Source of the DNA: Chitinophaga fulva
Lineage (GTDB): Bacteria; Bacteroidota; Bacteroidia; Chitinophagales; Chitinophagaceae
Direction: 5' to 3'
Length of the DNA stretch: 64,000 nucleotides
Assembly (NCBI RefSeq): GCF_012927205.1
Contig: NZ_JABBGC010000001.1
Coordinates: forward strand, 3,100,810 to 3,164,809
Below are positions 34,528-43,278 of this stretch, piece after piece (within the stretch, counting starts at the first letter, position 1; each line of letters opens with the position of its first letter). Made by a program: the position numbers and the translations under genes. The notes under the pieces were generated by a model. That model worked only from the letters and a program-made list of their open reading frames with translations. It did no database searches and had not been told where the DNA came from.

Positions 34528-35955
34528 ATGAACGTGATGATGAAAAAAATCGTTCTTCCGCTCCTGTCAGCCTTGTTGCTGGCAGGGGTGTCTGTGCAGG
34601 CGCAGCAGCGTCCGAACATCGTGTTTATCCTGGCAGATGACCTGGGATATGGCGATCTGGGCGTATATGGCCAGCAGAAAATCAAAACGCCCAATATCGA
34701 CAGGCTGGCCCGTCAGGGGATGATGTTTACCCGTTTTTATGCCGGTACTTCCGTGTGTGCACCGTCCCGTTCTTCGTTACTGACCGGGCAGCATACCGGT
34801 CATACTTATGTGCGCGGCAACAAGGAAATACAGCCCGAAGGCCAGGAGCCGCTGGCAGATACGGTGCAGAGTTATGCCAGGATGTTGCAACAGGCCGGCT
34901 ATGTGACCGGCGCCTTCGGTAAGTGGGGACTGGGCATGGTAGGCACTTCCGGTGCTCCTGACAAAAAAGGCTTCGATGTGTTTTACGGGTATAACTGTCA
35001 GCGCCAGTCGCACCGCTATTATCCCACACATCTGTGGAGCAACAACACCCGCATCGATCTGGAAGGTAATGACCTGAAGCAGAAAAAAGTGTATGCGCCG
35101 GAGTTAATACAGCAACAAACGCTGGCTTTCATTGAGAATAACCGCAGCAAGCCTTTTTTCCTGTTTGTGCCGTCCATTCTGCCACATGCGGAATTGTCCG
35201 GCCCGGATGATCAGTACTACAAACAATATGAAAACGCTTTCCCGGAAAAGCCGTACAAAGGCAATGATTATGGCCCCGGTGCGCTGGTGCCCGGTTACGC
35301 TTCCGTCGAAAAACCACATGCCACCTACGCCGCGATGGTCAGCCGCCTGGACGCCTATGTAGGTCAGATCCTCGATAAGCTGGACCAGCTGGGGCTTACG
35401 CAGAACACGATCGTTATTTTCAGTAGTGACAACGGAGCACACCGTGAAGGCGGGGCAGACCCGGTGTTTTTCAACAGTGCCGCCGGGCTGCGCGGATTCA
35501 AACGCGATCTCTATGAAGGAGGCATCCGTACGCCTTTCATCGTAAAATGGCCGGGCAGCGTAAAATCCGGTAGCCGCAATGCCTTTATGGGCGCGTTCTG
35601 GGACCTGATGCCTACCTTCACGGATATGGTTGGGGCACCCAAACCTCCTTACACCGATGGTGTTTCGCTGGTGCCCACGCTTACCGGAAAAGGTAAACAG
35701 GCGCAGCATCCTTACCTGTATTGGGAGTTTCATGAAGATAATGGTACACAGGCCGTGCGGATGGGCAAATGGAAAGGTTTCCGCAAAGGCGTGTCAAAAG
35801 ATGCGCATGCGCCGCTGGAATTGTATGATCTCGACAAAGACCCGGCAGAACAGCATAATATAGCATCTTCCCATCCTGATATCGTCAAAAAAATAGAAGG
35901 GTATATGCAGGAAGCACATATCGAAAGTCCGGTATTCCCGCTGATCGCACAATAA
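34528..35955 (+). CDS. Secreted type I sulfatase (arylsulfatase family)
   Basis: A signal peptide (MKKIVLPLLSALLLAGVSVQAQ, preceded by four residues from the ATG at 34528; starts at 34537 and 34540 are also possible). The N-terminal metal site is NIVFILADDLGYGDLG. The formylglycine signature CAPSRSSLLTG has Cys77, which needs maturation by an anaerobic or FGE-type enzyme encoded elsewhere. FSSDNGAH supplies the second metal pair. As part of PUL 1 it would remove sulfate esters from the imported glycan. No glycoside hydrolase is encoded in this operon. Confidence 0.93.
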   Translation: MNVMMKKIVLPLLSALLLAGVSVQAQQRPNIVFILADDLGYGDLGVYGQQKIKTPNIDRLARQGMMFTRFYAGTSVCAPSRSSLLTGQHTGHTYVRGNKEIQPEGQEPLADTVQSYARMLQQAGYVTGAFGKWGLGMVGTSGAPDKKGFDVFYGYNCQRQSHRYYPTHLWSNNTRIDLEGNDLKQKKVYAPELIQQQTLAFIENNRSKPFFLFVPSILPHAELSGPDDQYYKQYENAFPEKPYKGNDYGPGALVPGYASVEKPHATYAAMVSRLDAYVGQILDKLDQLGLTQNTIVIFSSDNGAHREGGADPVFFNSAAGLRGFKRDLYEGGIRTPFIVKWPGSVKSGSRNAFMGAFWDLMPTFTDMVGAPKPPYTDGVSLVPTLTGKGKQAQHPYLYWEFHEDNGTQAVRMGKWKGFRKGVSKDAHAPLELYDLDKDPAEQHNIASSHPDIVKKIEGYMQEAHIESPVFPLIAQ

Positions 35956-35974
35956 AAAGTTATCAAACAGATAA

Positions 35975-36010
35975 AAACAGCCAGCTCATTCATGGGCTGG
36001 CTGTTTGCAT
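35975..36010 (+). terminator. Intrinsic terminator ending the PUL 1 operon
   Basis: An 11-bp perfect stem (AAACAGCCAGC, 35975-35985, with 35996-36006) lies 20 nt after the sulfatase stop. It separates PUL 1 from the oxidoreductase gene. Confidence 0.8.
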
Positions 36011-36057
36011 AAACAGGTATTTTTTTGTACTATTAACTACGTTTAAAATTCCCGTTT

Positions 36058-37164
36058 ATGCATACACGCCGTAATTTCCTGCAACAGGTGGCCGCCGCCG
36101 CCATGGCTATCCCGCTATCATCGCTCGCCAGTCTGGCTGCTGTGCCCCGCCGCGAAGGGCAGGTGCTTAGAGTAGCTCTCATGGGCCTGGGTGGCTATGC
36201 CAACCGTGTGGCAGAAGCCATGCAGTCCTGCACCAAAGCAAAGCTTACCGGTATTGTCAGTGGTACGCCTGCTAAAATAAAAGACTGGCAAAGTAAATAC
36301 GGTATCCCCGAAAAGAACTGCTACAGCTATGATACTTTCGATCAGATCAAAAACAATCCCGATATAGATGTCGTATATGTGACCACGCCGAACGCCTTGC
36401 ACCACAACAACGTGATACGTGCCGCCGCTGCCGGTAAACATGTGATCTGTGAAAAACCGATGGCCCTCAATGCCAAAGAAGGCAGAGAGATGATCGCCGC
36501 TTGTAAAAAGGCCGGGGTACAGCTGTTAGTCGGATATCGGATGCATTTTGAGCCCAAAACGCTGGAGGTGGTCCGTATGCGTAATAATGGTGAATTTGGG
36601 AAAATCATGTTCTTTCAGGGGCAGTGCGGTTTTCGTATAGGCGACCCAACACAGTGGCGCCTGAACAAAGCCCTGGCCGGCGGCGGTTCCCTGATGGATA
36701 TCGGTATCTACGCGCTCAACGGCGCCCGTTATATGGTGGGGGCAGACCCGGTATGGGTGACCGCGCAGGAAACGAAAACAGACCCGGTGAAGTTTAAAGA
36801 AGGTGTGGATGAAACGATACAGTTTCAGCTGGGATTCTCCGATGGTGCCGTAGCTTCCTGCCTATCGACCTACAACATGAATAACCTCGATCGGTTCTTT
36901 TTAAATGGGGAGAAAGGGTTTGCAGAACTGCAACCATCTACCGGTTACGGTCCTATCCGCGGGCGTACACATAAAGGAGAACTTACACAGCCGCACAAAA
37001 CACATCAAACGGTACAGATGGATGAGATGGCGGGCATCCTGCTGGAAGGCAAACAGCCGGTAGTGCCGGTCAATGGGGAAGAGGCGCTGAAAGATCTGCA
37101 AATCATTGATGCTATTTATCTGGCCGTAAAAACAGGGCGTAAAGTAGACCTGCATCTCGGGTAG
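36058..37164 (+). CDS. Gfo/Idh/MocA family oxidoreductase with Tat-like signal
   Basis: A 368-residue protein. The N-terminus (HTRRNFLQQVAAAAMAIPLSS) has a twin-Arg motif and a hydrophobic stretch, so it is probably exported folded with its cofactor. The Rossmann loop is VALMGLGGYANRVAEAM, the conserved VICEKPMALNAKEG holds the EKP lysine, and GGGSLMDIGIYALNGARYMVG is typical of the glucose-fructose oxidoreductase group. Such enzymes oxidise or reduce sugars and include periplasmic glycoside-processing members. Position after PUL 1 suggests action on its product. The stop abuts that of the AraC gene. Confidence 0.92.
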   Translation: MHTRRNFLQQVAAAAMAIPLSSLASLAAVPRREGQVLRVALMGLGGYANRVAEAMQSCTKAKLTGIVSGTPAKIKDWQSKYGIPEKNCYSYDTFDQIKNNPDIDVVYVTTPNALHHNNVIRAAAAGKHVICEKPMALNAKEGREMIAACKKAGVQLLVGYRMHFEPKTLEVVRMRNNGEFGKIMFFQGQCGFRIGDPTQWRLNKALAGGGSLMDIGIYALNGARYMVGADPVWVTAQETKTDPVKFKEGVDETIQFQLGFSDGAVASCLSTYNMNNLDRFFLNGEKGFAELQPSTGYGPIRGRTHKGELTQPHKTHQTVQMDEMAGILLEGKQPVVPVNGEEALKDLQIIDAIYLAVKTGRKVDLHLG

Positions 37165-38061
37165 CTATCCTCTGAAGGTATTGGGTGCCAATGATGTTTG
37201 TTTACGGAAGAAATTGGAGAAGTGCGCCAGTTCTTCGAAACCGAGGCTATAAGCGATCTCGGAGATGCTCCAGTCGGTTTGTTTCAGCAGTATTTTAGCT
37301 TCCTGTAATATCCGGTTGCTGATCAGTTCTGTGGTGGTTTTGCCTGTTTGGTCTTTTAATACTTTATTGAGATGATTAACATGTACTGCCAGCTGTCCGG
37401 CGTAATCTTTCGCCGTGCGCAGGCCGATCCTGTGCTGCGGAGAGGCCACAGGGAACTGCCGTTCCAGTAGTTCCATAAATAATGATGACACTCTTGCAGC
37501 CGCATTGTGTGAAGGGTTTAGGATGCTGACAGGTTGCAGTTTCTGGCCGTAGTGGATGAGTTCCATGACGTAGTTGCGCAGCAGGTCGTATTTGTAGAGA
37601 TAATCGGAAGCCAGTTCCTTCTGCATTTTTTTGAAGATAGCCAGTATCTCGGTTGCCTCTTCATCGGAAACCTGGAATACCGGTACGCCTCCCGGGCGAT
37701 AGATCGGCAGTTCTTCCAGTATAACACCGCTTTTATGGCGGGTCAGGAATTCGTCATTAAAAATACAGAAGCAGCCGTCCTGTTGGGCGTCCAGTGGTAC
37801 CCAGTTGTACGGTATGCGGGGGGTGGCGAACAGCAGTGCGTTTTTTTCAATATCGATGACCTTGTCCGCATATTCAGCGCGGTTTTTCCCGCGAATAAGA
37901 CTGATTTTGTAATAAGTGCGCCGGTTATAGGGCATCACGTTCTGTTTGTTGACCTCGGCGGTATCAAACACATTAAAGTGGCCTATTTCCTTATGGGCAT
38001 CTGCCGGTTGCTGTCTTTCTGTTTCCCTGTAGAAATCCTCCAGTGTACTAATATCCATCAT
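37165..38061 (-). CDS. AraC family transcriptional regulator
   Basis: A 298-residue regulator with an N-terminal sensor of the AraC type (segments YYKISLIRGKNRAEYADKVI and NALLFATPRIPYNW) and a C-terminal HTH pair: RTAKDYAGQLAVHVNHLNKVLK and SISEIAYSLGFEELAHFSNFFRK. It diverges from the SDR gene across 132 nt, which suggests that gene is its target. Such AraC-SDR divergent pairs are frequent in Bacteroidota. Two consecutive ATGs are possible starts. Confidence 0.93.
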   Translation of the reverse strand: MMDISTLEDFYRETERQQPADAHKEIGHFNVFDTAEVNKQNVMPYNRRTYYKISLIRGKNRAEYADKVIDIEKNALLFATPRIPYNWVPLDAQQDGCFCIFNDEFLTRHKSGVILEELPIYRPGGVPVFQVSDEEATEILAIFKKMQKELASDYLYKYDLLRNYVMELIHYGQKLQPVSILNPSHNAAARVSSLFMELLERQFPVASPQHRIGLRTAKDYAGQLAVHVNHLNKVLKDQTGKTTTELISNRILQEAKILLKQTDWSISEIAYSLGFEELAHFSNFFRKQTSLAPNTFRG

Positions 38062-38161
38062 GATGTCAGATTTGCACTATCCAAAGGTACAAAAAGCGGG
38101 CTGATTTGAATTTTGCAAATAATGGATTGATAGACACAACCAGCCGCAACAATAGCCGGCC

Positions 38162-38169
38162 TACCTTTG
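38162..38169 (+). promoter_or_regulatory. -7 element upstream of the SDR gene
   Basis: TACCTTTG matches TAnnTTTG and lies 24 nt before the SDR start codon. No good -33 element is visible, which fits a promoter that depends on the divergent AraC regulator. Confidence 0.5.
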
Positions 38170-38193
38170 TAATATCAAAAACAAATTTCAATT

Positions 38194-38958
38194 ATGGCAT
38201 CTCATAAAAAAATAGCACTGGTAACAGGCGGCAGCCGTGGACTGGGAAGAAATATGGCGCTGCGTATCGCTGAAAAGGGAATCGATGTGGTGATTACTTA
38301 TCATAGCCGTAAAGATGAGGCCGATGCGGTGATCAAAGCCATCGAAGAGAGAGGGGGCAAGGCGGCGGCCCTTCAGCTGGACGCTGGTGACATCAAAGGT
38401 TTTCCGGATTTCTTTCAGCGGCTGAAAACAGTGCTGGCCGACACTTTCCAGACAGGTCAATTTGATTTTCTGGTGAATAATGCTGGTACCGCTTTATATA
38501 AACCGTTTGCTGAAACAACCGAAGAAGAGTTTGACTCCGTGATGAACATTCATTACAAAGGTGTTTTCTTCCTGACGCAGCAGGCATTGACGTTGCTGAA
38601 TGATGGTGGCCGCATTATCAATATTTCCTCTGGCCTGGCGCGGTTTGCTTATCCCGGCAGTTCTGCTTATGGTTCCATGAAAAGCGCCATTGATACTCTG
38701 ACCCGGTATCTGGCCAAAGAACTGGGGCCACGTCGTATAGGCGCTAACGTAGTCGCTCCCGGAGCTATCGAAACAGATTTTGGTCATGGTCATGTGAGGG
38801 ACAATCCCGAAACCAATAAAGCCATAGCAGACGCCACAGCGCTGGGCCGGGTAGGATTGCCGGAAGATATTGGCGGAGTGGTCGCTTTCCTGTTGACCGA
38901 AGAAGGCAGGTGGATAAATGGTCAGCGGATAGAGGTATCTGGTGGTATACACCTGTAA
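38194..38958 (+). CDS. Short-chain dehydrogenase/reductase
   Basis: A 254-residue classical SDR: cofactor loop TGGSRGLGRNMALRIAE, NNAG at strand 4, the catalytic Ser in NISSGLARF and YGSMKSA carrying Tyr/Lys. The ending WINGQRIEVSGGIHL is typical of this family. The cofactor loop resembles that of NADP-dependent members. Substrate unknown. The gene is single, with a -7 element upstream and a terminator 84 nt downstream. Confidence 0.93.
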   Translation: MASHKKIALVTGGSRGLGRNMALRIAEKGIDVVITYHSRKDEADAVIKAIEERGGKAAALQLDAGDIKGFPDFFQRLKTVLADTFQTGQFDFLVNNAGTALYKPFAETTEEEFDSVMNIHYKGVFFLTQQALTLLNDGGRIINISSGLARFAYPGSSAYGSMKSAIDTLTRYLAKELGPRRIGANVVAPGAIETDFGHGHVRDNPETNKAIADATALGRVGLPEDIGGVVAFLLTEEGRWINGQRIEVSGGIHL

Positions 38959-39041
38959 CACCTGACGGACATGATTACTGCTGATGCGCCTGATTTGGGG
39001 AGATTAAAGCGGATAATAATTATTCAGGTTGATGGATAACG

Positions 39042-39085
39042 AAACAGCCATGGACGCGTATCCATGGCTGTTTTTATTTTTTTGT
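39042..39085 (+). terminator. Intrinsic terminator after the SDR gene
   Basis: A perfect 12-bp stem (39042-39053 with 39062-39073) runs into a T-rich tail. Confidence 0.9.
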
Positions 39086-39180
39086 TTCCTGTGTGATTTT
39101 TTTACTTCTCCTGCGAATAATAAAACAGGGAGATTATGCCGGGTTGACGATTTATTAAGAATCGTGTGACACGTGGCTTG

Positions 39181-39480
39181 GTCTTGGTACTTGGTCTTAT
39201 GACTTGATCTCGTACCTGATCTTGTGATTTGATCTCGTGACCGATCTTGTGACTTGATTTCGTACCTGATCTTGTGATTTGATCTCGTGACCGATCTTGT
39301 GACTTGATTTCGTACCTGATCTTGTGATTTGATCTCGTGACAGATCTTGTAACTTGATTTTGTAACTGATCTTGTGACTTGATCTCGTAACCGATCTTGT
39401 GACCTGATCTCGTAACCGATCTTGTGACCTGATCTCGTGTCTTGATCTTGTGACCTGATCTTGTAACCTGATCTCGTGAC
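39181..39480. repeat. GATC-rich tandem repeat array with 50-bp higher-order period
   Basis: The array is built from degenerate 12-13-nt units of the form TTGATCTCGTGAC. Copies 39231-39280 and 39281-39330 are identical 50-bp blocks; the blocks before (39181-39230) and after (39331-39380) are diverged copies, and simpler units continue to about 39478. I count about 19 GATC sites in some 270 bp. It lies in the tail of the beta-glucosidase gene's transcript and beyond the SDR terminator. An open frame crosses it on the minus strand, but the unit length is not a multiple of three. Confidence 0.9.
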
Positions 39481-39565
39481 CTCAACATCTTAGCCCAGGG
39501 CTTCAGCCCTGGGATTACGGGCGCATACCCCCACAACATTATCGCATCACGTTGTCGCGACGAAA

Positions 39566-41836
39566 CTACTTCCGCCATGTGATCGTCGCTGATTTCGTCT
39601 CCGCAGAATTGGTACCAATGCGGATGATGAACTCGCCAGGTTCCCAGACATATTGCAGGTTGCTGTTATAGAACTTCAGGTTCTCGGTAGAGATATTGAA
39701 GCTTACTTCCTTGCTTTCGCCGGGTTGCAGGGGTATTTTACGGAACCCGATGAGGTCCTGCACGGAGCGGGTGACAGAGGCTACCGGGTCGGTGAGGTAG
39801 AGCTGCACTACTTCCTCACCGGCGTATTTACCAGTGTTGGTAACAGTAACGCTGGCGGTGATAGTTTCATTGCCGGCAGGGTTTTGTTTGCTCACTTTCA
39901 CGTCGCTGTAGGAGAAGGTGGTATAGCTGAGGCCATAGCCGAAAGGATACAGCGGTGTATTGGGAACATCGAGGTAATCGGATTTAAATTTCTGGAAGGT
40001 AGTGCCTTCCAGCGGGCGGCCAGTATTTTTATGATTATAGAACACTGGTATCTGGCCTACGTTGCGGGGAAAGCTGGCCGTGATTTTTCCGGAAGGGTTG
40101 TAGCGGCCAAACAGTACGTCGGCAATGGCGTTGCCTGCTTCGGTACCGGCGAACCAGGTATCGAGGATGGCGGTTACGTTGGCATCTTCCCAGGTGATGG
40201 TCATGGGGCGACCATTCATGAGTACGAGCACCACAGGTTTGCCGCTTTGAACGAGTGCTTTGAGCAGTGTGCGTTGGCTTTCGGGAATGTCGAGGTTGCT
40301 GCGGCTGGCGCTTTCACCGCTCATTTCGGAAGCTTCGCCCAGTACCGCTACGATCACATCGGCTTTTTGGGCTACGTTGAAGGCTTCGTGTAACATGACA
40401 TCCGGGCTGCGGCTGTCTATTTCCGCGCGGGGACCGAAGACGTTCACATTTTTGGCGAGGGTGGTATCATCTGTGAGATTGGCGCCTTTGGCATACAGTA
40501 TTTTCACACTATCGCCCACTACGTTGCGGATACCTTCGCGTACGGTAACCGCCTGCTGCAGGTCACCGGATACGGCCCAGGTGCCCAGCATATTGTTTTT
40601 GCTGTCAGCCAGCGGACCAATGAGGGCAATAGTGCCTTTGTTGGCCAGGGGCAAGGTTTGCCGGTCATTTTTCAGCAGTACGAAGGAACGGGCGGCTATT
40701 TCGCGGGCAGCGGCCCTGTTGGCCGGAGTAAGGATATCTTTGGCCACACGGTCTTCCCGAATATAACGGTAAGGATCATCGAAAAGGCCCAGTTTATATT
40801 TGGTTTCCAGTACGCGGCGGCAGGCGTTGTTGATGTCCTGCAGGGTCACTTTGCCTTCCTGTAGGGATTTTTTCAGGGTGGTTAGAAAACCTTCGCCTAC
40901 CATGTCCATATCCAGACCGGCTTTGAGGGCCAGGGCGGATACGGTTTGCAGGTTACCGAGACCGTGGGCAATCATTTCGTTCACAGCGGTGTAGTCACTC
41001 ACTACCAGACCTTTAAAGCCCCATTGTTTACGGAGCAAGTCTGTCAGGAGCCACTTGTTGCCGGTGGCAGGTACGGCATCGATATCATTGAAAGAGGTCA
41101 TGATGCTGCCTACGCCGGCGTCGATAGCGGCTTTATAGGGAGGAAGGTAGTACTGGAACATTTTGATACGGCTCATGTCTACGGAGTTGTAGTCACGGCC
41201 GCCTTCTGCAGCGCCATAGAGGGCGAAGTGTTTTACGCAGGCCATGAGGGTGTTGCCCTGGCTGTAGTCTTTGCCCTGGTAGCCTCTTACCATGGCTTCG
41301 GCAATGCGGGAGCCGAGATAAGGGTCTTCGCCGGAACCTTCGGCGATGCGGCCCCATCTGGGATCGCGGGAGATGTCCACCATGGGGGAGTAGGCCCAGG
41401 AGAGACCATCGGCGGTGCCTTCCTGTGCAGCGATGCGGGCGCTGCGTTCAATCAGACCCATATCCCAGGAAGCGGAGAGGCCCAGCGGAATAGGGAAAAT
41501 GGTTTTATGTCCGTGGATAATGTCCAGCCCGAAAATCAATGGGATATGCAGGCGGGAGTTTTTAACGGCGATGTCCTGTATTTTACGGATTTTTTCCGGG
41601 CCGGTGATGCCAAAGAGGCCACCTACGTTGCCTTTGCGGATATTGTCATCCACACCCTGGCTGACGACCGAGCCGGTAACGGTACCGCCTCCCGGCACGA
41701 CCAGGTTGAGCTGACCGATTTTTTCCTCTAAAGTCATTTTGCCCATCAGATTGCTGACAAAGGCATTCATTTTGGCATCCTGTGCTTGTGTTTCCGTGGC
41801 GACTACCAGTAGTAGTCCGATTAGTAGCTTCTTCAT
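39566..41836 (-). CDS. bglX: Secreted glycoside hydrolase family 3 beta-glucosidase
   Basis: A 756-residue enzyme with a signal peptide (MKKLLIGLLLVVATETQAQ), the GH3 N-terminal barrel with FGLDIIHGHKTIFPIPLGL and KHFALYGAAEGGRDYN, and nucleophile Asp281 in GLVVSDYTAV. The GH3 C-terminal domain (AVLGEASEMSGESASRSNLDI) and a fibronectin-like end (YPFGYGLSYTTFSYSDV onward) complete the BglX layout. It hydrolyses terminal beta-glucosyl units in the periplasm. It follows a TolB-like gene by 33 nt on the same strand, forming a two-gene operon. Confidence 0.94.
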   Translation of the reverse strand: MKKLLIGLLLVVATETQAQDAKMNAFVSNLMGKMTLEEKIGQLNLVVPGGGTVTGSVVSQGVDDNIRKGNVGGLFGITGPEKIRKIQDIAVKNSRLHIPLIFGLDIIHGHKTIFPIPLGLSASWDMGLIERSARIAAQEGTADGLSWAYSPMVDISRDPRWGRIAEGSGEDPYLGSRIAEAMVRGYQGKDYSQGNTLMACVKHFALYGAAEGGRDYNSVDMSRIKMFQYYLPPYKAAIDAGVGSIMTSFNDIDAVPATGNKWLLTDLLRKQWGFKGLVVSDYTAVNEMIAHGLGNLQTVSALALKAGLDMDMVGEGFLTTLKKSLQEGKVTLQDINNACRRVLETKYKLGLFDDPYRYIREDRVAKDILTPANRAAAREIAARSFVLLKNDRQTLPLANKGTIALIGPLADSKNNMLGTWAVSGDLQQAVTVREGIRNVVGDSVKILYAKGANLTDDTTLAKNVNVFGPRAEIDSRSPDVMLHEAFNVAQKADVIVAVLGEASEMSGESASRSNLDIPESQRTLLKALVQSGKPVVLVLMNGRPMTITWEDANVTAILDTWFAGTEAGNAIADVLFGRYNPSGKITASFPRNVGQIPVFYNHKNTGRPLEGTTFQKFKSDYLDVPNTPLYPFGYGLSYTTFSYSDVKVSKQNPAGNETITASVTVTNTGKYAGEEVVQLYLTDPVASVTRSVQDLIGFRKIPLQPGESKEVSFNISTENLKFYNSNLQYVWEPGEFIIRIGTNSAETKSATITWRK

Positions 41837-41869
41837 CTCGTGTATTTTAAGGCCCGTTGGCGGGGCATA

Positions 41870-42787
41870 TCAGGGTATCCGATAAGATACAAAGGCGAGC
41901 CTTCGACCGTCGGGAGACCACGAAGGTACATTGATTGTGCCTTGTCCCCCAAAGAAAACCGGCGTTAAATCACGGACGGTCTGGCTAACGATGTCGAGCA
42001 AACGAAGCTGCACGTTTTTTCCGAAAGGATGTTCCTGCTGCTGGTTCTCCATGAAACTGAGGAATACTACCAGTTTTCCGTTGGGTGAAGGATGCGGGAA
42101 CCAGTTGGCGTAACGGTCGTCTGTGAGCTGTTCCGGCTCACTGCCATCGGCCTTCATCCGCCATATCTGCATCCGGCCGGTGCGGAAAGAGTTGAAATAG
42201 ATGTATTGGCCGTCGGGCGAGTAATCCGGACCGTCATCCAGCCCTTTTTCGCGGGTGAGCCTCTTTTCAGGGCCGCCATCAGCGGGAACGGTGTAAATGT
42301 CAAAATCTCCGTTACGCAGCCCTACAAAGGTCAGTGTCTTGCCGTCAGGGCTCCAGCCATGCCAGTAGGAGGGTGATTGGTGAGTGAGCTGCCGTAGCGG
42401 GCCTCCTTCGGCAGGAGCGGTGAAAATATGAGAACTATTGTTGCCGCTGCTGATGGCCAGCTGCGAGCCGTCCGGAGAGAAACCGTGGTCGTTGTTGGCC
42501 TGCAAGGTATTGTCAAATGGTAATTCGTCCGTCACCCGGTCGTTTAGCCAGTACCGGTATAACCTGCCTTTTTTGTTGAAAAGGAGGTAATGGCCGTCTT
42601 TTGACCAATTGGGTGCTTCCAGCAGGGCGGCCTCGGAATACACCACGGTCCGCTTGCCGGTAGCCACATCAATGATTTCAAGGGAGCTGTGTACACCGGC
42701 TGGGGCCTGTGCCTGAGATTGACCAGCATGAAGAAAAAAAGCAGCAATGCCTGTCAGCATATGTAGCAGTGGTATACGTGTAACCAT
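41870..42787 (-). CDS. Secreted TolB-like beta-propeller (PD40) protein
   Basis: From the ATG at 42787 (a TTG lies five codons earlier) the protein has 305 residues. A signal peptide (around HMLTGIAAFFLHAGQSQA) is followed by six or so WD40-like PD40 blades, recognisable by repeated SPDG motifs (GFSPDGSQLAIS, GWSPDGKTLTFV, DYSPDGQYIYFN, SWSPDGRRLAFV). There is no TolB N-terminal domain or peptidase domain, so it is likely a binding or scaffold protein. Co-transcription with the GH3 gene suggests a joint periplasmic role. Confidence 0.85.
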   Translation of the reverse strand: MVTRIPLLHMLTGIAAFFLHAGQSQAQAPAGVHSSLEIIDVATGKRTVVYSEAALLEAPNWSKDGHYLLFNKKGRLYRYWLNDRVTDELPFDNTLQANNDHGFSPDGSQLAISSGNNSSHIFTAPAEGGPLRQLTHQSPSYWHGWSPDGKTLTFVGLRNGDFDIYTVPADGGPEKRLTREKGLDDGPDYSPDGQYIYFNSFRTGRMQIWRMKADGSEPEQLTDDRYANWFPHPSPNGKLVVFLSFMENQQQEHPFGKNVQLRLLDIVSQTVRDLTPVFFGGQGTINVPSWSPDGRRLAFVSYRIP

Positions 42788-42802
42788 ATGTATTAGGCGC
42801 AA

Positions 42803-43278
42803 TCAGGGTTTCAGGGGCGGAAAGTTCGTCTACAGGGGAAAGGCTATACTATCGGGTTGTGTTTTCATATACTGAAAGATAGAAAGTCTTTTTGATATGT
42901 ACGCCTTAAATTGTCGTTTGCCTTAATTTTGTAAAAAACACAATTTGCGTAAAACTTGATTTGCGTAAAATGCACCTTTTGTAAAGTCACTTTGCCTGGA
43001 AGCATTTTGCATAGAGGTACTTTGTTTAGAAGCTCTTTGTGTGGAAATACTTTGCGTAGAAGTGCTCTATGTGGAAGCTCTTTGTGTGAAATTTGATTTG
43101 CGTAAAATGCACCTCTTGTAAAGTCACTTTGCCTGGAAGCATTTTGCGTAGAGGTGCTTTGTGTAGAAGCTCTTTGTGTGGAAATACTTTGTGTGGAAGC
43201 ACTTTGCGTGAAACTATTTTGTGTAGAATTGTTATGTATAGAACCTCCGTTTAAAACATCCTTAAAAAACCACGATCT
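42803..43278. repeat. 15-bp tandem repeat region with 137-bp duplication
   Basis: This 476-nt gap is dominated by degenerate 15-nt units such as CTTTGTGTGGAAGCA. A block of about 137 bp starting at 42956 is repeated at 43093 with few differences, the second copy being cut short near 43229. Because 15 is a multiple of three, the minus strand reads through as repeated STQ-rich peptides, yet no start signal or family is seen. The units contain many TTTG strings. The 43279 gene begins some 30 nt beyond the repeats. Confidence 0.85.

Noticed and set aside
39181..39480. CRISPR array
   Set aside because: Units are contiguous and degenerate with no unique spacers, and no cas gene is present.
39102..39578. 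158-aa minus-strand frame with repeated HKIRYEIKSQD-like segments as a protein gene
   Set aside because: It follows the tandem DNA repeat, whose 12-13/50-nt period is not a multiple of three, overlaps the end of the beta-glucosidase gene and shows no start context or known family; the repeat just lacks stop codons.
40946..41731. 261-aa plus-strand frame opposite the beta-glucosidase gene
   Set aside because: It is antisense to a well-supported GH3 gene and has a composition typical of a shadow frame (Gly/His/Val-rich with no family).
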